A DNA stretch of 64,000 bases from Piscicola geometra (GCA_943735955.1 OX030962.1:3445239-3509238); one strand, 5' to 3'; counted from the first letter of the stretch, positions 34,018-45,977 are shown. Numbers and translations are program-made. The notes: generated by a model not told the origin, from the sequence alone.

Positions 34018-35456
34018 TTAATTCATTATTGTGCGTTGTTTCATATTCGCCCGAAGTTTGTAAATACATTTAAAGTCTATTTCTTTAAATTCTTTACCTT
34101 CAATAGAGATATTCATTAAATTTTCTAATTTTTTAATATTTATACTCTTTCTTAAGTCAGATTTTATTAAGTTTTGTCTACTGAATCCTTTTTCACACTC
34201 TACAGTTGATATTGGTGATAGTAACAATCGTTTGGCAGCTTCCGCTGATGCTAGATAAGAATTAGAGTTTTTAATGGCCAAAGTAGTTGTAGATTTTATG
34301 TCAGTGACTGACTTATTACCAGAGCTATGGCTGGCTCGAGTGAAGTTGGCGAAGCTGAGTAGTTCAGATTGTGAGCTCTCGATACCCACAGCCTCTAGGT
34401 ACTCAGATACTGTTTCTATGTATGAGTGTATTTCGGAAACTGAAATACTTGGATAAAAAAAATTGTTCATTGCTGTTAATACAGACCCATCCTCGTTGTC
34501 TGAAAACCTACTATTGAGGCTTTTTATCATGCTTTCAACAAACTTTCCGCATACAGACTCAGCTTCTGTTCTCTGTTTCACACTGTCTCGAATAGTGTGA
34601 CCTTCATAATCAAAAAAACACAGACCAAATTCATCAGGCTTTGGAATTTCAGGTATAAGCTTTAAAAACGTTTGCATCATGGAGCCTGACTTAGTTTTTA
34701 ACATGTACTCCAAAGTCTGAATAGTTGCTGTTAAAAGGGGTGCAATCTCAAAATAAGCCAAGTCCTTCTTTTGGTACATTTTGGACAATATAGAAATAGA
34801 CTTGAGCACATCACAGTGAAAGTGAGCAATGTAAAAAAACTTGAAAGTTGTTGTTGGTTTATAAAGACTTAAAGATCTTCCTGACTTTTCTTCTAAGAAC
34901 AAAGAAACAAGAATAGGAAAGTTTTTGACCATTGCATCTACAGAACCTTCAAAGCTCAACCAACGCGTGTGGTAGACTTCTTTGAAACGTAGGGATTGTG
35001 ACATCAAAATAGACTGAATTGAAGTTAGTTTAGACATGTTTTTAGGAGAGTTTCTAAAGTAGTGAAAAATAGAATTTAAAATATCTTGAAATTTAACCAA
35101 ATAAGGGATTGAATCAGCACTGCTGCTACAGCTCAAAGCTAATCTGTGAGCAATGCAGTGTGTAACAAGGAGGCCAGGAATATGCTGTTTCAATCTTCCT
35201 ACGACCCCTAACTTGTGTCCCACCATGACCGATGCCCCGTCAGTACTTACACCACATAAATGACTAATATCTATATTTTTTCTTAACAGAACCTCACATA
35301 CATTAGAATGAATAGATTGGGCATTTGCGCCATCTAAACTTGATATGCCCAAAAAGTGTGTTACAGGTAAAACTGTACCAAAACAATCACTTACTAAAAC
35401 TTTTATCTAAATTATTAAATTTTTTGACACCGAAACATCTGTAGATTCGTCTGACA
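34018..35456 (-). pseudogene. ZNF862/ZBED-like hAT transposase, 5'-truncated
   Basis: A 440-codon frame reads from about 35350 to 34018. Upstream, in the same frame across one TAG stop, lies MSDESTDVSVSKNLII with the first catalytic Asp. Then come CGVSTDGASVMVGHKLGVVG (second Asp), THCIAHRLALSC and HTRWLSFEGS. The C-terminal dimerisation domain reads RLLLSPISTVECEKGFSRQN, then LIKSDLRKSINIKKLENLMN. The order and spacing fit hAT transposases of the ZNF862/KIAA1586-like group. The BED finger and N-terminus are gone: the sequence switches to a LINE 3' fragment at about 35457. It is the longest open transposase in the window, with a single internal stop. Confidence 0.85.
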
Positions 35457-36000
35457 TAAAACTTTTGAGTGCTCGTAAATGAATTTGTTAAACAGATATG
35501 TCTTCAGATCCTTACGAAAAGTAAATAATGATTTAGAAGTAGTTAAATAAGGAGGTAATGAGTTCCAAATATATGGACCTGCATAATGTGATGATAAATA
35601 GGAGTACGGCTAACGATTCTAGCAGCATAATTAAAATGGCTTTAAAGTACTTTCAAGTAAATTATAATAGAGTGAATTACAATAGTCAAAAAATATAAGT
35701 TCAAATTTTAGTGGATTCAATTTTAAAGAAATTGAGCTAGACCAGTTTTCAATAGATAATAGACATAAACACAGTCATGTGTAGAAGATTCGTTCTGACA
35801 GTCTGTCCTTCCTCTGCAGAGCTCATCTGCCTTGTGAAGTAGGTAGCCAGTGGGTGCTTGCAAGCTGTGCACTGGTGCTCAATTTGAGGCCTTGGCACTT
35901 CTTCCTTTTAAAACAAGTTTTTATTGTAGTCCGTTAGACAGTTATTGGCTGAAGATTTTAATTCCGAGAGCAAGATAAATTTAAAACAAGAAAAGATATA

Positions 36001-36155
36001 AATTATAATAATAATAATTATTATTTGAAGTTTAAAAAAACTAAATTATTAGATCCGAATACAAACTATTTAATGATTTTGTTAAATAGTTTGTATTCTG
36101 ATCTAACAATTTAGTTTTTCGAAACTTCAAATAATAATAATTATTATAATTTATA
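36001..36155. repeat. Near-perfect palindrome, copy 1
   Basis: The arms (about 36003-36072 and 36081-36153) are reverse complements with few mismatches around a short tgattttg loop. Core words are gaatacaaactatttaa and ttaaatagtttgtattc. It would form a long hairpin in single-stranded DNA or RNA. Confidence 0.9.
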
Positions 36156-36486
36156 GAGTGAATTACAATAGTCAATTAGATATAGAAAAAGTGCAGAAAC
36201 TAACATCTTTAAAGAAGGGCCATCTAAGTAAGGTAATAATTGTCTAATACGTCTAAGATGAAAACAGCAAGATTTAGTAACAAATAGGATTTGGTTTGAT
36301 AAGGTTAATTTTGAGTCAGAAATAAATCCTAAACTACGACTACGATTAGATGGAACAATAGTATGAAAGAAAAAATTGCATGGATCATTAATTAGTTCAC
36401 AATTTTTATCAAAAAATATAAGTTCAAACAGTTATTGGTTGAAGATTTTAATTCCGAGAGCAAGATAAATTTAAAACAAGAAAAGA

Positions 36487-36646
36487 TATAAATTATAATA
36501 ATTATTATTATTATTTGAAGTTTTAAAAAACTAAATTATTAGATCAGAATACAAACTATTTAATGATTTTGTTAAATAGTTTGTATTCTGATCTAACAAT
36601 TTAGTTTTTTGAAACTTCAAATAATAATAATTATTATTATTTATAA
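36487..36646. repeat. Near-perfect palindrome, copy 2
   Basis: It has the same sequence as copy 1, with one or two base changes and slightly longer ATT runs at the outer ends. The 60 bp to its left, up to the inverted arm, are also duplicated (ccgagagcaagataaattta). A lone arm of the same unit lies at 61745-61835. Confidence 0.9.
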
Positions 36647-36799
36647 TTTAACCGTTGAAGCGGCTGCCAAGATGGCAAAAAAATTCAAATCCAATCACTT
36701 TTTCTCGAATCTTCTTGCCAAACATATAGATAAGTTGTTCCACCTTATGAAAGATGTAAAGGAACAGAACAAGCTGGAAGATTCTCAAATAAATCATTA

Positions 36800-37246
36800 A
36801 TAGCGGCAATGTCAAACATTCTATATCGAAAATGAGACGTAAATAGTAAAAGTGAAAGACAATAAAAGTACATAAACTGAATTTTTAATATTTAGGTTTT
36901 GCTTCAAACATTAGGAATTTGATATTTTAAAAATATCAATATCAATAAAATGAAATATCAATTTTTAAAAGGTAAAAATAAAATGGATAAACCGCAGATC
37001 ATGTGCAAAAGAAAATGTGCATTTAACACATGCAGCGCGCTTTCTTTCGTGAGTAGTTTATCTACAACCAATTATTGGGTCCATTCTAGCACTTTCCAGT
37101 GCGTATTTATTAAATTCCATAGCCTATATATATCCTATATATATGGTTAACCATATACATTAACTAATATACTTTATATATATGCATATAATAATATACT
37201 ATATATGGATATATTAATATACTATATGTATATGCATATAGTAATA

Positions 37247-37285
<39 letters not shown>

Positions 37286-37720
37286 TATAGTAATATACTA
37301 TATATATATATATATGCATATAGTAATATATATATATGAGTTAACCAAACTTTGAATTTATAAAATTATACATATTCATTAATTGAAAAAGGCAATAAGA
37401 CATTTAAATATATATTTATATTTTAGTGTTTGATTAAGGGTTAGCGACTGATTGTGATTGATTGATTGAAGGGAAAAAAGAGTGTATGAAGCTTTATTTA
37501 CACCTGTTAACCCGGTAAGTAAAACAGTGAAAAAATTCAATCTACTTAAATCTTTTCTTCAATCGGTGGAAAATTAACTACTTGGATAACAAATCTTTTT
37601 TTCTTCTGAGAATGTTCAAATGAATATTTGAAGGTAATAAAATGTATAAAAACTATTTATAATTTTTTTTATTAAAATGATCTTAAAAATCAAATCTGAA
37701 TAAATATGAATATTAATAGA
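36800..37720. repeat. AT-rich stretch with (TA)n and TATGCATATAGTAATATAC tandem
   Basis: Positions 37110-37345 contain pure TA runs interleaved with a tatgcatatagtaatatac unit, self-complementary in part and prone to cruciforms. The frame at 36660-36797 (AKKFKSNHFFSNLLAKHIDK) is unidentified and probably belongs to a repeat. No host gene is seen. Confidence 0.6.
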
Positions 37721-37755
37721 ATTTAAGAATTGGCTACCAAAAATCTAGTTCTCAC

Positions 37756-37917
37756 CTTGGAATGAACGTAAAAAGTGCTTATCGCGGTAAAGAGAAGACT
37801 GGTGGCTAATGATAGAACTACTACAACCACCACGACTGTTTTAAAACTCGACTGACTTTCAGAACTCACTTCTTCCGTCAGCCATCCAGTTTTTATGCCC
37901 ACCACCTCTGCATTGAA
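37756..37917 (-). CDS. Membrane-protein family, transmembrane exon (copy 2)
   Basis: An unidentified protein family. The exon is bounded by ttttttcag before FNAEVVGIKTGW and by AAG|GTGAGA after YVHSK, both phase 0. After a short extracellular stalk (LTEEVSSESQSSFK) comes a hydrophobic helix of about 25 residues, TVVVVVVVLSLATSLLFTAI and on, then a basic stop-transfer HSK. It aligns with the exon at 57299-57463 (FGVRVTKIYVGW, then a helix, then LKRIYQQK) in position, phase and V..I..GW motif. The protein is inferred to be type I single-pass. It could include a SEA-like extracellular fold, but that is a guess. Confidence 0.65.
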
Positions 37918-38119
37918 CTGAAAAATTTTGAACTTTGTTAATAATCATCGAGATCGTTTGAAGTAAGAAACATTTTGATTTGACCTAATCATTGCTGCTT
38001 GTTGACTAAGAAATCATTAAAATATTTATCAAATTTTTATATATTATTCTTCAAAAATATTTTTTTAGATTGTTTGAAGCGAAAAAAATTAACATGATTA
38101 AATGATGGAAGGACTTTAC

Positions 38120-38190
38120 CAAAGTGCTATAAGTCAAGTTCTTGAAGTTTCCAGCATTGAGGATCCGAACGATTTCTTCATTGTCTTTGT
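38120..38190 (-). CDS. Membrane-protein family, linker exon (copy 2)
   Basis: Read 5'-to-3' on the minus strand: a tttcaag acceptor, then KDNEEIVRILNAGNFKNLTY, then STL and the TTG|GTAAAG donor, phase 0 into the transmembrane exon 203 bp away. It corresponds to DRIEMLKNLKKDALESGIKQ at 57556-57619 in length and place. It contains a possible N-glycosylation site (NLT). Its 5' phase needs one base from the previous exon, while the related upstream exon at 50044-50306 donates two. The true preceding exon is therefore unknown. Confidence 0.5.
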
Positions 38191-38199
38191 CTTGAAATT

Positions 38200-38955
38200 A
38201 AAATTTATCGTTCTTAGAATGATCAGTTTTATTCATTCAGTTGTTTATCTAAAAAACGATTAGTTAGCTTTGTAAATTAATATTATTGAGAAAGCAATAC
38301 CATAAAATAGCGAATTGTTAGGACGCCTAAGTGTTCAGACAACATCACATTAAAAAAATTTTTTTATTCTTTAGTTTGGATTTTTATGAGTTAAAAAAGT
38401 TTCGACAGACACATTTTTAAAATTTCAAACTAAATGTTAAAAAGTGATCTAAAAACTAGAGCTGTTCCACGTTAATCGTATTTTAACACAATGTTTTTAG
38501 CATGATTGAAATTAGTATAAAATAGTATTTTAAATTGTTTTTCTCCGGATATGCTTCTTCTTGTTTTTGCTACCAAACAAGAGAACAACTCTCAAAGCCT
38601 ACTTCTGATTCTGTACTATAACGTTGAATTATTGACTTTGTCATCATTGAGGTATCTTCATCTTCAGAATCTGAAGCTATATATGTTCGTAGTTTCTTGT
38701 TTGGTGAAGGCTGTAGGTTTTGGAGGTTTTCTTATCTTTTACAGTTTTTCCAACTTTTTCCATGTTAATTTTTTTCCACTTTTTTTTAGACATTTAAATG
38801 ATTAAATCGGGGTCTAATGATGCGGCCATTATTAACTATCGGATATTTTGATTACTATTTCTCTCCTCCATTTCTGAAGGATATATTTATTTTGAAACAA
38901 ATAACGTAAGATTGATCATCTTCTGAAGTGCATATTTCTTGTGTAAAGTGACAAG
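38200..38955. other. Gene-poor stretch
   Basis: The minus strand between 38690 and 38560 can be read as SDSEDEDTSMMTKSIIQRY, followed by a stop. It looks like protein but I cannot identify it. It may be part of a mobile element or an upstream exon. Nothing else is supported. Confidence 0.3.
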
Positions 38956-38959
38956 TTGC

Positions 38960-39570
38960 CAGTGATGGGCAACTAACTAAATATTTTTTAGTTAAACTAT
39001 AACTATTTTCAACTAAAAATAAGTAGTATAACTTATTTTTATAAACTTATTTTTGAGAATAGTTTACTAAACTTAAAAAAAAGTAGTTAAACTTTTTCAA
39101 ACTATTTCGCAACTATTTTTGTATTCACTTATCGAGAGGCAGAATCTGAAGCAGCACTAAGCTGTAACATAAAAAACCATTGAAACCACTAGAGGTCGGA
39201 CATGGGCGATATTTCATTCCCGGTCCCGTCCCGCTCCTGAATTTTTTTCCGTTTTGTTCCGTTCCCGATGAGCGATCAGAATTTTGATTCCTGTCCCATC
39301 CCGTTACCGTAACTCGATTCATCTTCTGAATGTACTTGGTTTGAAAAATATGAAAAACTTTAACTGTATTGCATTTTTTCAGTTTGAAATTCATGATTTA
39401 AAAATGGGTTAACTAAAATATTTAAGTTAAACTATTCAGTTGGCACTGAAATATTTTAGTTGAACTGTCATTTTAACAAAACTATTCTTTTTTAGTTAAA
39501 CTATGCAAGAAACTAAAAAATAAGTTAAACTATTAGTTTTAAACTGTTTAGTTAAACTATGAACTATTGA
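38960..39570 (+). mobile_element. MITE with GTTTAACTAT repeats, disrupted
   Basis: It begins cagtgatgggcaacta and is filled with degenerate AACTATTTT/GTTAAACTAT units, continuing after a hAT fragment at 39185-39320. That fragment (agaggtcggacatggg, then gtcccgtcccg) is the left end of the 42567-44153 family. The right end of the MITE is not clear. Confidence 0.6.
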
Positions 39571-40299
39571 ACATGTTAAGTGTTTTTCATCGCCTAGAAG
39601 TTTTGTTGCAACTCTAGAAAGAATGAAATTTTTTGATGAAATGCACTTTTTATCATTAGATTTCCGAAAGTAAATTAAAAGAGTGTTTGTGTTCACTTGC
39701 TGACAATATAGCCATTACAGAAAACAACAGTTTAATTTTGATAAATTTAAATGCTTTAAAATTATAAAATGCGTTATTTTTGTAAAAAAGTTTAAAGGAC
39801 GTTAATTGAATAACGCGTTAATCGAAAGTTGACTTAGATTAAATCACAGCTCTACCAAAAACTTATTATAGTCTTAACGTGCCGTAAAAGAATTGTTGTT
39901 GACAAAATTTTACAAATGTTGTAGTCTTATGAATTAATTTTTGATCTTAAAATCAAAATGAAATAAAAAATGCTCCATTACTATGAAAATTGCCAATATC
40001 GGCGCCGAAACCGAGCCGAATTTCGATAGGTCTCTATACTATTGCTAAATTTTTAAATTCACGTCATTGGAAAACTTTTGTGAGCAAAAATAAGAAGCGA
40101 AAAAGAGCGCTTTATATATGTTTGTTTTACGGTCAGTAAATATATTTGTTCTATAATACTATATATTTGTATATTTAATATAGTGACGCATTTTTTAAAA
40201 AGGTTAGGTGTAGTTTAATTTGAGTGAAATATAAATGTACTTTCAATTTAAAATACAAGTTTCGACTCCAAATTTGAAAATATTTGAATTCACAACCAA
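39571..40299. other. Gene-free stretch
   Basis: Only a short motif (gcgttaatcgaaagttgact at 39813) recurs elsewhere, at 24050 just after the satellite. This suggests a shared element end. No gene is seen. Confidence 0.45.
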
Positions 40300-40515
40300 T
40301 AGAAGAAAGGGCATAAATAGGCAAAAAATTGAAAACGTGGAAAACCATCACGTCCACTTGGTATATGGGTGATTATGTTATTTCATGAATATTTAATATT
40401 AGAAGTTGGTACTTATTATGAACCCCCCTCCCACACCAAAAAAACTAAATCAAAGTTTTTGCCTTAAGCATCAGCGTTGTCAAATAAAAAGACAAAAAAG
40501 ATATCATTATATATT
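40300..40515 (+). repeat. Dispersed repeat, pair with 52865-53065
   Basis: The pair share cgtccacttgg, tttttaatatt.gaagttggta and aaccccc(c)tcc, then a gccttaagc.tcagcgtt block in the same order. No ORF or terminal repeat was seen, so the class is unknown. Confidence 0.65.
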
Positions 40516-41815
40516 TAAATATATTGAATTTCATGATATTGAATGAAAAAGTGAATGAACAAAAGAGTAGAAGTCTTGGAATTATTTGTTAGTGGAATTA
40601 TAACATAATTATAACATTTTTATGTTTTAAATGTTGTTTCCTTTCAAAAGAGTTGTTTATTTGAGAATTTGGGCTGAGGACTTGGGCTTAGTTTGCAGAT
40701 TTTTACTTCGTCTTCGAGGTTATTCATTATCTTGTGTTATTCTCGTTGGAGAACTATGGGTAGTAAAGGTAAGAAAATAGAAGAAGAGAAACATTTTGAT
40801 GAATATGGCGAGATCAATATCCAGTGTGATGGGGACATTGCAGGCTCTGATGGTGGAAAAAGCAAAAGTGGAGAACAAAAGATAAATAATTTATGGTATT
40901 TGTATGGTGAAGATGATCAAAGAGGTGAAGGGAGAGAATGTGAAACAAAAATAAGAGCGGTAGATGCATAAAAAAAGTGAGAATTATGGAACAGGAATTG
41001 TAAAAAGAATGATGAAGAAAAAAGAAAGTATGCAGATGTGTTAAAGAAGGATTTGAAAGAGGAGGGGCAGAAAGACATGAAGCTGCCGAAGACCCAGGTA
41101 AAAGAAGAGTTGAGAACTAATCTGGTGAAAGAGGTGAAACATAGGTGGTAAGAATCCAGAAGGAAGAGAAGAAAAAGAAGAGAGTAATTATTTTTGAAAA
41201 AAGAGGGGGAGAATGATGATATTAAAGTGAAGCAGATAATCAGGGTTATTACTCAGGAGGCAATAAAACCATTATTAGTGGAAAGAATGAGAGAGAAAGA
41301 ATACGAGGGAGGTGGGTGCAGGCCTGTGATTGTTGAATTCAGGTCAGAGGCAGATAAGTAAAGGGTGATAGGAAAGAAAGGCTTACTGAATAAGGATGAT
41401 ATGTACAATTAAGTTTTTCTACGGATGGACCTCCCTTGGGAAGGAAGAGAGGGAGAAAGGAAAAAACAATGGGAAAAGAGGCAGAAGAGGATGGATCAGC
41501 TGAAGAGAGCGTTGATAGAAAAAAGAGCAATAGAACTGAAGAATGTGGACGACAGAACAAATGTTGAAAAGAACAACTATGGAAAAAAGGAAGACGAAGT
41601 GGAGGTAGAAGGTAGAAGAAAAGAAATAAGTTCCATAAGGGGAAGTAGAGAAGGGAGAGGAGAAATCAAAGTTGTTCTCAAGAATGCAAGCAAACGGAGA
41701 AATTTAGGAAAACAATGAAAAGCAGTCAAATTCATAAGAAATAATAATATAGATATTTGTGGACTGTGCGAGACAAACCTGAACGAAGATCAGAGGACGA
41801 AGGTAGTGAAGACAG

Positions 41816-44357
41816 AAGGGGTCACCTTCACAACGACTAACCATCTCAACGCCCAACCATCCCAACGCCCAACCATCACAACGCCCAACCATCCCAACGC
41901 CCAAATGAGTGTATAAAAAAGAATTAGTTGGAAAAATATTTGAATGGTCTACAACAATCTGAATTCAAATCTCTAATTTTTTTGCATTTATTATTCTTTC
42001 AAATAAGCGAGTATGGAAAGTTTCATAAATATACGAGAGTTATGAAAAAATTAGAATAAAAAGTTACATTTCAAAGTCAGGTCCATGAAACACATTTATA
42101 CTTGGATTGCTCGGCACTGAAGGGATTGGTTGTTTCTATTTTCGATACTGCACTGAAACTCGCCATCTCTTGCTGGCTTTTCCGTTACTTCTGCACGAAG
42201 TTTGCTGGCTGATCTAACTTGAACTTTCCCACTTTCCCACTTAAATGCAGCTTATGAATGTTGACATAGCGGTTTGATCACTTTTCCGTTTGCAATATGG
42301 CAACGAGCCTTGCAAGAACGATCACAGCATCTCCACATTTCCTCCTGCTCAGTGGTTCTTTCTCTACTGTAAGGATAAGCATTGTAGGTCAGCATTCTCT
42401 TCTTTTCTCAGATTTTTGAAATTCTTGAGCCATATCTAATATTTTTTAACGAGGGAAAAGAGTGTTTATAGATGTTTATAGTGGGTGTATATAGAAGTCT
42501 TCGTATGATCGAGAAAAGTTTAGTTGAATGAATTTTTATGAGCGTCAGGGATGGGTTAGTGTGGATTAGAGGTCGGACATGGACGATTTTTTATTCCCGG
42601 TCCCGTCCCGTTCCCGAAATTTGTTTTCCCGTCCCGTCCCGTTCCCGATGGGACATCAGAATTTGGATTCCCGTCCCGTCCCGTTCCCGAATTTTTTTTT
42701 TCCGTCCCGTCCCGTTCCCGATGGGACATCAGAATTTTGATTCCCGTCCCGTCCCGTTCCCGAATTTTTTTTTCCCGTCCCGACCCGTTCCCGAAAGCTT
42801 TTTGTTTTTTTATTCATTTTCGCTGCCGTTTTTACTGGTCCCAAACTTGCTAGTTCTAAAATTTCTTAAAATTTATTATTTGAAAGTCAGAGAATATTTC
42901 TTTTAATGAAATAAAAAAACACGATTTAAAGTTCAATATTTATTGAAATGAAAGTATTGTTTTTGAGTTATTCAATCAAGTCTTTATTGCTTTTCACACG
43001 GGTTAAACCGTTAAGAGTTTCAGCTTTCAAATGAGATGATTTTGGGTCTGAAGTTAAACGACCACATATTGAAAAATTCTGTTCACAGCGAATATAACAT
43101 GCAGATACACTAAACAAAATTTTGGCTACTTCTTGTACTATTTTAAAATTGCTCATTTTACTCCAATAAAATAAAACATCTTTATAATTTGCAATTTTTT
43201 TTGGGACGTAATTGTGAATATTTGTTCAATTCATCCTCTTCTGAATTTTTTTCTTTGTTCATTATTACTAATTCTTCAATAATGTTAGAAATATGTTTTT
43301 AACAACATTCTTATTCTCTACAACTGCAAATATAAAATCATTCGTATAATTTGATAGTATAATAATTTTATTATAATATTTACATTATAAAAACAAACAT
43401 AATAGGTCTAAATAACCATCATTTGTTTTTTTTCTCAAATGCACTGCAGCTTGGTCTGGCTGTAAAAAATAGAATTAAATTTTTTCTAATGCAAGTCTTG
43501 GTATTCATTTCTCTTCTATCCCAAACTTTTTTCCTATTATGGGGATGCAACAGACATGCTGTCATACGAATAAGATCAATGGCATCTTTTCTTTTGTCGA
43601 AATGATCAACTGAGCAATCATTTGGAAATTAATCATTCAAATTCAAAGTATTAATTTATAAAATTAAAATAATATAACTGACCATTTTGATTTCATCTGA
43701 AAAGTTTTCATCATCACCCATTTGTTCTAATCTCCCTAATCTTTGGACTCATCATAACAACTTCAAATGTAGTGTTGGAGGTTTTTGGTATTGGCAATGG
43801 TGGCTTCGTTATACTTTTCCATTGCATTTAATACTTATTTTAAGTACGGAGTATCGATGAAATAAAGATTTCCATAAGTTTGCTGAAAAATCATTGTTAA
43901 TGAATCCAATCCCAATAACTGTTATTCCCGTTTTTCCCGTTCCCGATTTAAAAGTTGATTCCCGTTCCCGTCTTTTCCCGTTCCCGATTTGAATGTTGAT
44001 TCCCGTTCCCGTTCCCGTCCCGAAAACCTATTCCCGGTTCCCGACTTTTCCCGTCCCGAAATTTATTTCATTCCCGTTCCCGCGGGAGTCCCGCGGGAGT
44101 CCCGCGGGTACCCGCGGGTAGCCGGTCAGATCGGGTACCCGGTCCGACCTCTAGTGTGGATCCTAATCAGCTGTACAAGATAATTTGAAGTTGTGATGTT
44201 TGGGCGCTGTGATAGTTGGGCGTTTTGAATATTCGGCGCTGGGATGGCTGGGCGTTGTGATAGTAAGGCGTTGCGATATTTGGTAGTTGTGAGGATTGGG
44301 CGTTGTGAAGGTGAGAAATCTTTGTCTTTATGATAATTAGGCGTTTTGAAGCGACCC
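41816..44357. mobile_element. DNA element with CAACGCCCAACC subterminal repeats, holding a nested hAT
   Basis: The left side (41816-41903) is ggggtcaccttcacaacg followed by repeated catcccaacgcccaac units. The right side (44195-44357) holds the same units inverted (gggcgttgtgat) and ends gcgttttgaagcgacccc. The ends are therefore imperfect inverted repeats (GGGGTC.CTTCA.AACG). The flanks share acagaag (41809-41815 and 44359-44365), a possible target duplication. The inserted LINE reads on both sides. About 950 bp remain once the 42567-44153 hAT is removed, and no ORF survives. The superfamily is uncertain. Confidence 0.6.
42567..44153 (-). mobile_element. hAT element with 8-bp target duplication and CCCGTCCCGTTCCCG ends
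   Basis: It is flanked by gtgtggat on both sides (42559-42566 and 44154-44161). The ends are tagaggtcggac and its inverted copy gtccgacctcta. Inside the left end are many cccgtcccgttcccga units and inside the right end ttcccgttcccg and gtcccgcggg units. These are dense subterminal repeats typical of hAT transposase binding. On the minus strand 43156-42968 reads CEQNFSICGRLTSDPKSSHL, the C-terminal dimerisation domain. The rest of the transposase is mostly gone, so the element is defective. Confidence 0.88.
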
Positions 44358-45320
44358 CTACAGAAGTAGTGAACACATACCAAAAAGAAGACTTGCTGGT
44401 GAGAAGGATGAACGGAGAAACAGGTCTAGTGGTGTGTGTAGTGTATCAGAGATGCGAGGGGGTGGATAAGTAGCAAAAAAAAAGGATTTCATGTATTTTG
44501 GCAAAAGGAAGCAAAAGATACAGAAGATAGACTTGTGGTAGGAAAAGATTTCAACGGACATCTTATGGAATTGGAGGGTGTAGATAGCACAAATGGTTTG
44601 ATGGTTGAGAAAATGATCGAAAAAAAGGAGCTGAGCATCTTGAATTGTGAATGGCCAAAGATGAACATCCCCATTTGAAAATGAAGCCAGAGAGAGTTTG
44701 GGTTAAACTTGGTACTAACTAATATAAAGAAAGGGAAGAAGTGGTAAAAGGGTGGGTTGGTGAGCTTGGGGATGTAGTGTAAAGTTATCACTGTTTGGGG
44801 GCGGTAAAGATGATGTGTTGCAAAAATAAATATCAAAGAAGAAAAAGAAAAGAAAAAGATCGTTAAGGAGGAATGTTTAGAACTCTGGGGCGCGGAGGTG
44901 GAAACAGAAATAAATTAGAACAAGGGGAGAATATAGAACAGTTGGTTTAGTTAGTGACAAAACGATTTAAAGTAGAAAAACCAAGACACCATCACATAGA
45001 TTGTTGAGATGTGGAAGTGGAAGAAGCCGTAGAAAAAGGAAAGAATGGAGTAGGGAGCATAAGCGAAGAGAAAAGCAACTTGGAAGAGGGGCAGCAAAGA
45101 CGAAAGAAGCTAGGGAACAATAGCTTTTTGATAAACAGATAGCAAGTGAACTAGTTACAAAGAAAATAGCAGAGTAGAATAGAATAAAATGAAAGACATG
45201 AGAAGAGAGAATGAAAGGGAGAGAAATATGTTCAGAGCGCTAAATAAGTTAATGGTGAAGGATAAAAAATTAATAGAGGATGAGGATTTGGTGGATGAAG
45301 AGGTTTGTGTGTGGAAAAGG

Positions 45321-45476
45321 GTAACCGAGTCGGCAACGACTCTCGGCTTGACTAATAATGAAAGGTCCTAGGTTCGAGTGCAACCAATGCCTTAGTCACC
45401 CAAAGGCGCAAATGGAATATGCAGCCTAAGAGGCCTCGAAGCTCTTTCGAGCTATGCGCCACTATATTAATGCTCG

Positions 45477-45510
<34 letters not shown>

Positions 45511-45512
45511 AG
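45321..45512 (+). mobile_element. tRNA-derived SINE, family B, with ATT tail
   Basis: The tRNA-like head includes taaccgagtcggcaacgact and a B box (taggttcgagtgcaacc). A body shared with 2556-2724 follows. A (ATT)n tail of about ten units at 45478-45509 marks the 3' end. It splits the decayed LINE ORF2. The youngest-looking family B copy here. Confidence 0.8.
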
Positions 45513-45977
45513 GGGAAAAGAAGAAGGGAGAGTTCATACTCAATACATGGGAAAAGCTCTTGAACACGGAGGGAGAAGCCACAATGGATAAAGAAAAAGA
45601 AGGATACCAAATAGAAAATGAAGAAAACATGACTAAGGATGAATTTGAAAGGGCATTGAAAAAACTTACAATAGGAAAAGCAGTGGATGAAAAAAGTTGG
45701 AGTTGGGAGTGAGTGAATTCATTGAAGTGCAGAGGAAAAGAACAGGTGAAGAATTGGTTAAATAATTTTTTTTTAAAGGTGAGGTACCGAACAGTTGGAG
45801 GTATAGTCGGTTCGTCCTAATCCTAAAGGAGGTGAGAGAAGGAAAACTAAGAATTATATTGGCCAACAGCCATTTTGATACCTGAATATTTTTTAGCTGA
45901 TCTCCTGAATTCAAATATGGCAATATTTTTTTGCTAGGAGCTCGAGTTTTTGAGATATATCATTTTAATGATTTGTT

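Larger units (their letters stand above)
35457..36660 (-). mobile_element. LINE 3' fragments rearranged with a hairpin repeat
   Basis: The minus strand matches 61740-62600 in blocks. Blocks 35480-35690 and 36165-36420 correspond to the LINE RT end. Block 35770-35925 corresponds to the conserved segment at 61945-62110. Two copies of a palindrome and its flank (ttgctctcggaattaaaatc) also occur. The first sub-copy lacks the conserved segment and the second lacks the middle of the RT. They are joined by a repeated gagtgaattacaatagtcaa at 35666 and 36157. This points to recombination between two insertions or a local duplication with deletions. Confidence 0.7.

Noticed and set aside
37756..38190. 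Exons belonging to the NTPCR transcript
   Set aside because: NTPCR is complete with its own start at 33290, and the membrane exons have paralogs at 57 kb.
42538..42906. Arg/Pro-rich open frame (SRPVPF repeats)
   Set aside because: It is the translation of CCCGTCCCGTTCCCG subterminal repeats at a hAT end.
44126..44383. NAQPSQRP-repeat protein on the minus strand
   Set aside because: It is the translation of the CAACGCCCAACC subterminal repeats of a DNA element.
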